Below, piece after piece: positions 1 to 6,454 of a stretch of DNA of 14,031 bases (the first letter of the stretch is position 1; each line of letters opens with the position of its first letter). The notes under the pieces were generated by a model, which worked only from the letters and a program-made list of their open reading frames with translations, searched no databases and had not been told where the DNA came from. This stretch comes from GCA-2684655 sp051278165 (GTDB lineage Bacteria; Planctomycetota; UBA1135; UBA2386), in the NCBI GenBank assembly GCA_051278165.1, contig JBNMNW010000141.1, forward strand, positions 1 to 14,031, written 5' to 3'. Both the position numbers and the translations under genes were made by a program.

Positions 1-222
1 TGCGGCGCCGACCACGGTTGGGATGCATTGCGTCAGGTAGAGCAACCGGAAGATGCGGTTGCACACGTGGTCTTCTGCCGCGGCATATGGCAACCAGGTC
101 GCGTCGTGCCTGGGCAGGCCGAAGTCATCATGGTCGTTCGGGAGGCGCCTGTCGGGCGCCTGCGCGCAAATCGCCCCAGCGAGTGTCAGCAGCAGCGTGG
201 CACGGATCAGCAATGGAGACAT
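1..222 (-). CDS. Secreted protein of unknown function, N-terminal part (runs off the left edge)
   Basis: On the minus strand an ATG at 222 opens a frame of 74 codons with no stop before the window edge, so only the N-terminus is visible. It begins MSPLLIRATLLLTLAGAICA, a clear Sec signal peptide: an Arg at residue 7, a leucine-rich core, and a likely cleavage after ICA before QAPD. The mature part seen is charged and then aromatic (AAAEDHVCNRIFRLLYL) and I do not recognise a family. Most codons end in G or C, as in the neighbouring genes, which supports real coding. No strong Shine-Dalgarno sequence precedes the ATG. The gene is divergent from the metalloprotease at 297, with 74 bases between the two starts, so they may share a control region. 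Existence of a coding region is fairly secure; its function is unknown. Confidence 0.72.
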   Translation of the reverse strand, partial: MSPLLIRATLLLTLAGAICAQAPDRRLPNDHDDFGLPRHDATWLPYAAAEDHVCNRIFRLLYLTQCIPTVVGAA

Positions 223-296
223 GGCTTGATTGTGCCCTGAGCGTCACGTTTTGGCTGTAGGCTCGATTCCGCATTCGCATCATCGTTCGGGCGGAT
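223..296. promoter_or_regulatory. Divergent intergenic region between secreted protein and metalloprotease
   Basis: These 74 bases separate two head-to-head start codons and must carry, or lie next to, promoters for both directions. I see no convincing -35/-10 pair and no long inverted repeat. A GGGCGG stretch just before the ATG at 297 is a poor ribosome binding site. The assignment rests on gene layout only. Confidence 0.4.
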
Positions 297-2843
297 ATGG
301 GTCTACGCATGCGTTGCCTAGTTTCCGCGTGTTTCTCTGCCCTCGCGCTGCTTGCGCAAGCGGTTCCGTCGCAATCGCACGCCCCGCCGTCAAAGTCCCC
401 AGCGTCGGCAGCCCCAACGTCCGAAGCCAAGCAGGCGGACGAAGATAAATCAATCGCGACCTTCACCAAGGATATGCAGCACCTGCCTGGCTTCGTCGCC
501 ATGCATGTCGATCGCAAGGCGGACCGTATCTACTTCGAAATGTCGGCGTTTGAGCAAGAGTTGCTCTACGCAACGGCGCAGGCGTCTGGGCTCGGTTCCA
601 ACCCGATCGGTCTCGATCGCGGTTCGCTGGGCCCGCAGCACGTGATCGAGTTTCGGCGCGCGGGCAAGAAGGTGTTGGTCATGGCCAAGAACCTGCGCTT
701 CCGCGCGTTGTCGGATAACCCGCGGGAGCGGTTGGCGGTCGCGGAGTCATTCGCGCCGTCAGTGATCGCGTCGTTGCCGATCAAGGCGGAGACCGGTGAT
801 GCAGTGGTCGTCGATGCGACCGACTTCGTGGTTCGCGATGCAACCGATGCCAGCGGTCGGCTGGGTGGCGCCAAGGCCAGTTACAAAGTCGATAAGACGC
901 GCAGTGCGCTGTGGCTCGAGCGCACCAAGGCGTTCCCCGACAACAGTGAAGTCGAGGTGCTGCTGACGTTCACGAGCAGCAAGCCGAACAGCGAAGTGTC
1001 GCGAGCTGCGTATGGCAAGGCCGTCTCGTTGCGTCAGCACCACAGCTTCATTCGCTTGCCAGACAACCAATACCAACCGCGTCAGTTTGATCCGCGGGTT
1101 GGCTACTTCGGCCCGCAGTTTCAGGACTACGCGGCGCCGATTGGCGAGTCGATGCATCGGCACTACATCGCGCGCCACCGCTTGGTGAAAAAGAACCTGC
1201 AGGAGCCGGTCAGCGATCCGGTCGAGCCGATCATCTACTACATCGACCCGGGCACGCCCGAGCCGATCCGTTCGGCGCTCAAGGAAGGAGCGATGTGGTG
1301 GGCCGACGCGTTTGCCGCAGCGGGCTTCCGCGATGCGTTTCAGGTCGAGATTTTGCCAGCGGATGCGGACCCGATGGACGTGCGTTACAACATGATCCAT
1401 TGGGTGCATCGGCGCACTCGAGGCTGGTCGTATGGCGCGAGCATCAGCGATCCGCGCACGGGTGAGATCATCAAGGGCAATGTGCTGCTCGGTTCGTTGC
1501 GCGTGCGCCAGGACCACATGAAGTTCATTGGCTTGCAGTCGCCCTACTCTGAGCAAGGTGCGTGTGCCGCGGCCGCCTCGCCGAGTGCGGGCTATCTGAT
1601 CGATGATGATGACCTTGCGCAGAAGGTCGCGTTGATGCGCATTCGGCAGTTAGCGGCGCATGAAGTTGGCCACACGCTCGGCTTGTCGCACAACTTCGCG
1701 GCGAGCACCTATGGGCGGGAGTCGGTGATGGACTACCCGGCACCGTTGGTTTCTGTTACCAACGGCGAGCTAGACTTTTCCGCCGCCTATGACGTCGGAA
1801 TCGGCCAATACGACACGTGGGCGATCGTCTACGGCTATTCGCAGTTCCATGTTGGTGCTGACGAGGCGGCCGAACTCGATCGCATCGTGCAGGTCGGTTT
1901 GCGCAAGGGGTTCACGTTCTTGACCGACCAGGATGCGCGTTCGGCAGCGACAAGTCATCCGCGTGCGAGCCTGTGGGATAACGGTGATGATCCGGTCCAG
2001 CAGCTGGAGTCTGAGCTGCGGGTGCGCGCGTTAGGTCTGCGTAAGTTCGGCCTCGATGCGTTGCGGCCAGGGACGACTTTGGCGACCCTCGAAGACACGC
2101 TGGTGCCGTTGTATCTGCATCATCGTTTCCAGCTCGAAGCGGCTACCAAGATGATCGGCGGAGTCGACTACCGACACGCGGTCAAAGGCGACGGGCAATT
2201 GCCGACGGCGCCAATCCCCGAGGAGCAGCAGCGCCGCGCGTTGGCGGCTGTGCTCGGCACGCTCAAGCCCGAGTTCCTGCAGTTGAACCCGCGGTTGCTG
2301 GCACGCATCCCGCCGGCACCACCCGGTCATCCGAGCACCGCGGAGCGATTCCCGCGCAGCACCGGGCAACTAATCGATCCGATCGCGATGGCATCGGTAG
2401 CAGCGGAAATGACGATTCGCGGCCTGCTCAACCCGCAGCGGGCGGCGCGGCTGCAAAACCGTGATGATGGCCAGGGCGTGACGTTCGTGACGGTTCTCTA
2501 TGAATTGAGCAACACCGTGTTCCCGGACCAATCCGCGGCGAACAGCGTGCTGCGTCGACTGCAGCGCACGGTGCAGGCGGTGTTGGTCGATCGCTTGATC
2601 GATCTCGCGCGCAACACGAGTGCGTCCGCCGGCGTGCGTGCGCTTGCCGAAGCATACTTGGGTCACTCTGCACAGAAGGCCGGGATGTTGTCTGCGGTCG
2701 ACATCAAGGATGTCGCGGCACATTCGCACCACGCTGCGATGCAACGACGCATCCAGTCGTTCTTGCAGCGGCAGGACCGCGAGCCGAAACGCGCGCCGTC
2801 GCTCGCGTCGCCACCGGGTTCCCCGATCGGCAGCGATCGATGA
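297..2843 (+). CDS. Exported zinc-dependent metalloprotease (DUF5117/DUF4953 type)
   Basis: The 848-residue product is a predicted secreted or periplasmic metalloendopeptidase. It has a signal peptide (core about residues 8-20, likely cleavage after AQA at 22), a Pro/Ser/Ala-rich linker to about residue 55, then a region from about 60 to 300 resembling DUF5117. The catalytic region follows, with the family-typical stretches DPMDVRYNMIHWVHRRTRGW and GWSYG. The zinc site is HEVGHTLGLSH at 455-465, a full metzincin-like HExxHxxGxxH with ligands H455, H459 and H465 and catalytic E456. Methionine 478 in SVMDYP is the likely Met-turn. The C-terminal half resembles DUF4953. Length fits these roughly 800-900 residue proteins. 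An alternative start at 309 (residue 5) keeps the signal peptide intact, so the exact start is open. The stop overlaps the next start by four bases (ATGA), implying co-transcription and translational coupling with the SGNH-like hydrolase. Natural substrates are unknown. Confidence 0.92.
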   Translation: MGLRMRCLVSACFSALALLAQAVPSQSHAPPSKSPASAAPTSEAKQADEDKSIATFTKDMQHLPGFVAMHVDRKADRIYFEMSAFEQELLYATAQASGLGSNPIGLDRGSLGPQHVIEFRRAGKKVLVMAKNLRFRALSDNPRERLAVAESFAPSVIASLPIKAETGDAVVVDATDFVVRDATDASGRLGGAKASYKVDKTRSALWLERTKAFPDNSEVEVLLTFTSSKPNSEVSRAAYGKAVSLRQHHSFIRLPDNQYQPRQFDPRVGYFGPQFQDYAAPIGESMHRHYIARHRLVKKNLQEPVSDPVEPIIYYIDPGTPEPIRSALKEGAMWWADAFAAAGFRDAFQVEILPADADPMDVRYNMIHWVHRRTRGWSYGASISDPRTGEIIKGNVLLGSLRVRQDHMKFIGLQSPYSEQGACAAAASPSAGYLIDDDDLAQKVALMRIRQLAAHEVGHTLGLSHNFAASTYGRESVMDYPAPLVSVTNGELDFSAAYDVGIGQYDTWAIVYGYSQFHVGADEAAELDRIVQVGLRKGFTFLTDQDARSAATSHPRASLWDNGDDPVQQLESELRVRALGLRKFGLDALRPGTTLATLEDTLVPLYLHHRFQLEAATKMIGGVDYRHAVKGDGQLPTAPIPEEQQRRALAAVLGTLKPEFLQLNPRLLARIPPAPPGHPSTAERFPRSTGQLIDPIAMASVAAEMTIRGLLNPQRAARLQNRDDGQGVTFVTVLYELSNTVFPDQSAANSVLRRLQRTVQAVLVDRLIDLARNTSASAGVRALAEAYLGHSAQKAGMLSAVDIKDVAAHSHHAAMQRRIQSFLQRQDREPKRAPSLASPPGSPIGSDR

Positions 2844-3589
2844 AATGCAGCGTTCGATTGCTTGCTTGTGTGTTCGTCGGTTGGTTGACCACGGCGTGTC
2901 ACGAAGTGCCGGTGGTGCGCGCCGCGAGCGATCCGGCGCAGCCGCAGAACGTGTTGTTCGTCGGCAATAGCTTCACCTACTACAACAACAGCCTGCACAA
3001 CCACTATCGAAGGTTCGTACGTGCGGCGCGCGGACCGAAGTGGCAGGGCAAGGCCCGCAGCATACTGATTTCGGGCGGTCATCTGGATGAGCACCGCGAA
3101 GGCTTGCGGCAGCGCTTAGTGGAACAGTCATTCGATGCGGTGGTCTTGCAGGGGCACAGCCTCGAGCCGCTGATTGAGTTCGAACGGTTCCAGTGCGCTG
3201 TCACGGAATACGCCGCCTGGATTCGTCAGCAGGGTGCGCAGCCTGTTCTGTTCATGACCTGGGCCTACAGCTCGCGGCCTGGGATGACTGAGCGCCTGGA
3301 GCGCGCGTATTATCAGGTTGGCAAGCAACTCGACGCGATGGTCGTGCCAGTTGGGTCCGCGTTCGCCCGCGTCACCGCCGAACGTCCGGATCTGGTGCTG
3401 CGCATGCCAGATAAGCGCCACCCGACTCTGGCAGGAACCTACCTTGCCGCTTGCACCATGTTCGGTGCACTGCACGGTCAAAGTCCGGTAGGCCTTGCCT
3501 ATACCGCTGATTTACCCGAAATAGACGCCTTCTATCTGCAGCGTGCCGCATGGCAGACGCTGCAAGCCTCGCCAGACCGCTCGCGCTGA
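2840..3589 (+). CDS. Exported SGNH/GDSL-like hydrolase
   Basis: This 249-residue protein looks like a secreted or lipid-anchored SGNH-fold hydrolase (esterase, or carbohydrate deacetylase type). The N-terminus has a hydrophobic segment ending in LTTAC, so Cys20 could be a lipidation site, but position -3 is Thr rather than Leu and ordinary signal peptidase cleavage near VRA/A is also possible. Block I is VLFVGNSFTYYNN with nucleophile Ser44. Block V is DKRHP with Asp191 and His194 completing a Ser-Asp-His triad. The usual GxND block III is replaced by VVLQGHS (104-107), as in SGNH relatives that use an LQ-x-x-S pattern, for example DUF4886-like proteins. The start ATG overlaps the protease stop by four bases, which fixes both the start and the operon link. 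Substrate is not predictable from sequence. Confidence 0.82.
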   Translation: MKCSVRLLACVFVGWLTTACHEVPVVRAASDPAQPQNVLFVGNSFTYYNNSLHNHYRRFVRAARGPKWQGKARSILISGGHLDEHREGLRQRLVEQSFDAVVLQGHSLEPLIEFERFQCAVTEYAAWIRQQGAQPVLFMTWAYSSRPGMTERLERAYYQVGKQLDAMVVPVGSAFARVTAERPDLVLRMPDKRHPTLAGTYLAACTMFGALHGQSPVGLAYTADLPEIDAFYLQRAAWQTLQASPDRSR

Positions 3590-3600
3590 ACCCTTTGAAT

Positions 3601-4845
3601 ATGACCGCGCTCTTCCGTCACGCCTCGTTGCTGACTCTCGCCACCTTGGTGGCGCTACCGTGCCACGCCCAACAGGATGCGGACGCCATCAAGGATGGTC
3701 CCGCGATCGCCTATGAGGACGCGTTCCCCGGCCAGGACTCGTTCAAGCAACCGCTGTTTGTTGCCTTTCACGAGACGGATGCCGAGTCGGCCTACGTCGT
3801 CACGCAGCCAGGCTTCATCTACCGCATTCCTCGCGATGGTCAGAAGTCGGAGCGCGAAGTGTTCCTCGACCTGAGCAAGCAGGTGTTCACCGAGAACTGG
3901 GAGGAAGGGCTGCTCGGGTTTCAGTTCGACCCTGACTACGCCAATAACCACTTCGTTTGGACTTACTGGTCCGAAAAGATCGAGGCGCGCACCGAGCCGA
4001 TGGGTCGCGGCAAGCGCAAGAGCAACCGGCAGTCGATCATCGCCCGCTACACCGTCAAGGAAGCCGGCGGCAAACGATCCGTTGACCTGTCGACGGAGTT
4101 GCGCGTGCTGGAAGTGTTCCAACCGTTTGGCAACCACAACGGTGGCACGATCCTGTTCGGCCCGGACAGCATGCTCTACATCACGTTGGGGGATGGTGGG
4201 GCTGCCAACGATCCCTACGGCAACTCCGAAAGCCTCGCGATGCTGCTGGGCAAGGTGCTGCGCATCGACGTCAGGAACGCGTCGGCCGATGAGCCCTACA
4301 AGATCCCGAAGGACAACCCGTTCGTTGCTACCGAAGGCGCGCGTGGCGAGATCTGGTGCTATGGCCTACGCAATATCTGGCGCATGTCGTTTGACCGCGA
4401 GACCAACGAACTGTGGGCAGGCGATGTTGGCCAAGGTCGCATCGAAGAGGTCGACCGCCTGGTGAAGGGCGGGTTCTATGGTTGGAACACTTACGAAGCG
4501 CACGAAGAGTTCGGCAAGCGCAGCGGTAAGCAGCCAACGCCGAAGGATCACATCTTGCCGATTGCCAGCTACGCGCACAGCGAAGGTGTCTCGATCACCG
4601 GTGGCCATGTGTACCGCGGTAAGAAGATCCCGGGGCTGCAGGGCTACTTTGTCTACGCCGACTTCATCACCAAGCGCGCGTGGGCGTGTCGTGAAGGCAA
4701 GGATGGTGGGCAGGACGTGGTTCGGCTGAAGAGCGCTGTATTCCCGCCGTCGAGCTATGCCGAAGAACCGGATGGCGAGTTGCTGATGACGGTCTTCATC
4801 GACAAGAAGGGCAAGATCTTCCGCTTGGTGCCAGCGTCCGAGTAG
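3601..4845 (+). CDS. Secreted PQQ-dependent glucose/sorbosone-type dehydrogenase
   Basis: The 414-residue product belongs to the GSDH family of soluble beta-propeller sugar dehydrogenases (relatives: YliI/Asd and soluble glucose dehydrogenase), which oxidise aldoses with PQQ and calcium in the periplasm. Signal peptide: about residues 1-23, ending CHA/QQ. Family landmarks in order: ENWEEGLLGFQFDPDY, FGNHNGGTILFGPD with the presumed catalytic base His179, LYITLGDGG, YGLRN with Arg257 as likely PQQ ligand, AGDVGQGRIEEVD, GFYGWN, GGHVYRG and YADF. The usual YGLRNP reads YGLRNI here, a small deviation. The frame is open from an upstream ATG at 3550, but that start would overlap the SGNH-like gene and bury the signal peptide, so 3601 is preferred. 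No good Shine-Dalgarno is seen for either. It lies 11 bases behind the hydrolase gene and is probably the last gene of the three-gene unit. PQQ synthesis genes are not in the window. Confidence 0.9.
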   Translation: MTALFRHASLLTLATLVALPCHAQQDADAIKDGPAIAYEDAFPGQDSFKQPLFVAFHETDAESAYVVTQPGFIYRIPRDGQKSEREVFLDLSKQVFTENWEEGLLGFQFDPDYANNHFVWTYWSEKIEARTEPMGRGKRKSNRQSIIARYTVKEAGGKRSVDLSTELRVLEVFQPFGNHNGGTILFGPDSMLYITLGDGGAANDPYGNSESLAMLLGKVLRIDVRNASADEPYKIPKDNPFVATEGARGEIWCYGLRNIWRMSFDRETNELWAGDVGQGRIEEVDRLVKGGFYGWNTYEAHEEFGKRSGKQPTPKDHILPIASYAHSEGVSITGGHVYRGKKIPGLQGYFVYADFITKRAWACREGKDGGQDVVRLKSAVFPPSSYAEEPDGELLMTVFIDKKGKIFRLVPASE

Positions 4846-4860
4846 AGAGTCTGACTGGCG

Positions 4861-6288
4861 CTATTTCTGCTGCTTCTCTTTGCTGGCGCGCGCGTCGCGC
4901 TCAGCCAAGGTCGCTTTGTAGCGCGTTAGGCGCGCGACGTAGATCGGGTTATCGCCGCTTTGCTGCGCCGCCGGCGTTTCCATCTCGATGGCCTTCTTTA
5001 GCTTGCCGTTGACGAAGTGCGCGAGCGCCACGGTGTCCATGCTGCCGTAGTCAGTGTTCTTGTCGACGCGCAACATCTCTTCGCACTGCGCTAGTGCCAT
5101 GCTGTCGAAGCGGCCCATCGTCTGCGGCTGCACGATCAGATACCACGCGTCGTTGTTGAATCCGGCGCCGAGGTTCTTGGCCCGGTACTCGTCCATCAGT
5201 TGCTCGGCAGCTTGGTTTTCCTGGCAGCGCTTCAGCAGTTTGTGGCGCGCTGCGTAGACCCATTTGCGCGCACCGCCGTTCGCTTCCGCGGTTTGGATGG
5301 CACGTTCGGCTCCGTCGCGGTGCGCCACCGGGTTACGACTTTCCATCAGAGTCTCCGCGAAGATCAATTGGAGATCCGCACGGCCAACGATGCGTTTTGG
5401 CAGGGTTGCACAGATGCGGCCGGCGGTGCGTTCTTGGCCGTCGCGTAGCAAGGCGCGCAGATAGACGAGTTGGGTGAACGCTCCGTCGGATGCGCCGGCA
5501 GCAACTGGTGCCATTGCCATTGTCAGCCGGCGCGCCAGTTGCGGGTCGTTGCGGTCGCCGCGCAGCACCAGGTCCACGAAGATTGCCATCGGCACGGCGT
5601 CGTTGCTGAGTGCCTGCAAGCCTGCGTCGATTGCCTTGCGCGCAGCGGCCAGATCACCCTTACACCACCACTGGTTCAAGACGGCGCACGCGTGGGCGCG
5701 TCCCGAATGCGGGAAGCTGGTCAGGCACTGGTTGACCGCGGTATCGAACGGACCACCGTCGGCGATGTTCGCCAAGGTTGCCTTGAGCACGTTGCGCGCC
5801 GCGTTCTGATCCTGTCCGTCATGCGTGTCCGTCAGCAGGCTTTGCATGATGTCGACGGCGAGGTCGAGCGATTTCATCGTCGCGACGGTCGCACCGCTGG
5901 TCGATTCAGTGACGACACCCGACATGCCAAGGATGCCCGCGAGTTGGTCCTCGTTGTTGGCTGCCGCGACGATCATGCGCGGCTTGTTGCTAGCAACCGC
6001 CGCCGCGTCGGCCTTCGGTAGTGCGACGGCGACGGCGATGCCCTTGTCGCCAAAGCGCGACTGCAAATCGGCCAGATACTGGGCGTGATCGAGGAAGTCG
6101 GCGCTGCGAGTCGGGTAGCTAATCCAAAGGGTGAAGCGCGCATCGGCCGCGCCCTTCTGGTCGTGCAGGATGGTGACGTTGCCATGGTCGAGGCGTTCCT
6201 CGCGAACGTCGTTGGCTTCTTGTGCCCTGCTTGGTGCGATTGCCAGGCCAGCTATGACGAAAACAAATGCCGATCGCTTGATGCTCAT
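4861..6288 (-). CDS. Exported protein with degenerate thioredoxin-like region and TPR-like helical repeats
   Basis: This 475-residue protein starts MSIKRSAFVFVIAGLAIAPS, a signal peptide with likely cleavage after SRA (residue 22). Residues about 48-130 look like a TlpA/redoxin-type thioredoxin fold: beta-strand FTLWISY, a helix over DHAQYLADLQSRFG, then DKGIAVAVALP. Where active members carry W-C-x-x-C this one has WISYPTRS (55-62), so no redox cysteines remain at that site. The rest is alpha-helical, with segments reminiscent of TPRs, for example VALAHFVNGKLKKAIEM near the C-terminus, suggesting a protein-binding scaffold. The frame stays open upstream to 6555, but the start at 6288 is chosen because GGAG lies five bases before it and a signal peptide follows directly. 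The gene converges on the PQQ dehydrogenase with a 15-base gap and diverges from the kelch lipoprotein. Function is unknown; the fold assignment is tentative. Confidence 0.8.
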   Translation of the reverse strand: MSIKRSAFVFVIAGLAIAPSRAQEANDVREERLDHGNVTILHDQKGAADARFTLWISYPTRSADFLDHAQYLADLQSRFGDKGIAVAVALPKADAAAVASNKPRMIVAAANNEDQLAGILGMSGVVTESTSGATVATMKSLDLAVDIMQSLLTDTHDGQDQNAARNVLKATLANIADGGPFDTAVNQCLTSFPHSGRAHACAVLNQWWCKGDLAAARKAIDAGLQALSNDAVPMAIFVDLVLRGDRNDPQLARRLTMAMAPVAAGASDGAFTQLVYLRALLRDGQERTAGRICATLPKRIVGRADLQLIFAETLMESRNPVAHRDGAERAIQTAEANGGARKWVYAARHKLLKRCQENQAAEQLMDEYRAKNLGAGFNNDAWYLIVQPQTMGRFDSMALAQCEEMLRVDKNTDYGSMDTVALAHFVNGKLKKAIEMETPAAQQSGDNPIYVARLTRYKATLAERDARASKEKQQK

Positions 6289-6293
6289 GAAGT

Positions 6294-6297
6294 CTCC
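6294..6297 (-). promoter_or_regulatory. Ribosome binding site (GGAG) deciding the 6288 start
   Basis: Read on the minus strand the sequence is TCCGGAGACTTC followed by ATG. GGAG sits five bases before the start codon at 6288, close to ideal spacing. Together with the signal peptide directly downstream, it rules out the longer upstream reading of the same frame. Confidence 0.65.
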
Positions 6298-6401
6298 GGA
6301 CGCGGCGTGCGGACCAGCATCTTCCCTTGTTATGGGCAACTCCGCTAGCACCTCCCTCGGTTCTGCACGTGCTGTTTCCAGCTGCTCTCTTGAGGTGTAA
6401 G

Positions 6402-6420
6402 AAGCCCGTGCGAGGGGCTT
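6402..6420 (+). other. Small GC-rich hairpin in the leader of the kelch lipoprotein gene
   Basis: AAGCCC (6402-6407) and GGGCTT (6415-6420) form a perfect six-base stem around a seven-base loop, followed by only one further T before AGAGG. The shape resembles a weak factor-independent terminator but lacks a proper U-run. It lies 34 bases before the ATG at 6455, with no gene ending just upstream, so if real it more likely acts in the leader (attenuation or mRNA stability) than at a transcript end. It could also be chance. Confidence 0.3.
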
Positions 6421-6454
6421 TAGAGGTCGTGTTGGTGCTGTCGATCCTGACTGT

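Larger units (their letters stand above)
6289..6454. promoter_or_regulatory. Divergent regulatory region with a short hairpin
   Basis: These 166 bases lie between two head-to-head genes for exported proteins and should hold both promoters. An 8-base palindrome GCACGTGC lies near 6365-6372. I cannot point to a confident -35/-10 pair in either direction. Both genes probably start transcription here, possibly under joint control. Confidence 0.45.

Noticed and set aside
128..517. Minus-strand frame of 129 codons over the start of the metalloprotease
   Set aside because: It lies antisense to the signal peptide and linker of a well-supported gene, has no domain sense, and is compositional shadow of GC-rich coding DNA.
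759..1556. Minus-strand frame of 265 codons within the metalloprotease
   Set aside because: The translation is Arg/His/Val-rich with no motif, typical of an antisense frame opposite high-GC codons. The plus strand has clear family motifs throughout.
3550..3600. Upstream start of the PQQ dehydrogenase frame (adds 17 residues)
   Set aside because: It overlaps the SGNH-like gene, has no ribosome binding site and would place the signal peptide internally.
5470..6021. Plus-strand frame of 183 codons opposite the thioredoxin-like/TPR-like gene
   Set aside because: Rich in Arg, Cys, His and Val with no start signal or family resemblance. The minus strand has a signal peptide and ribosome binding site.
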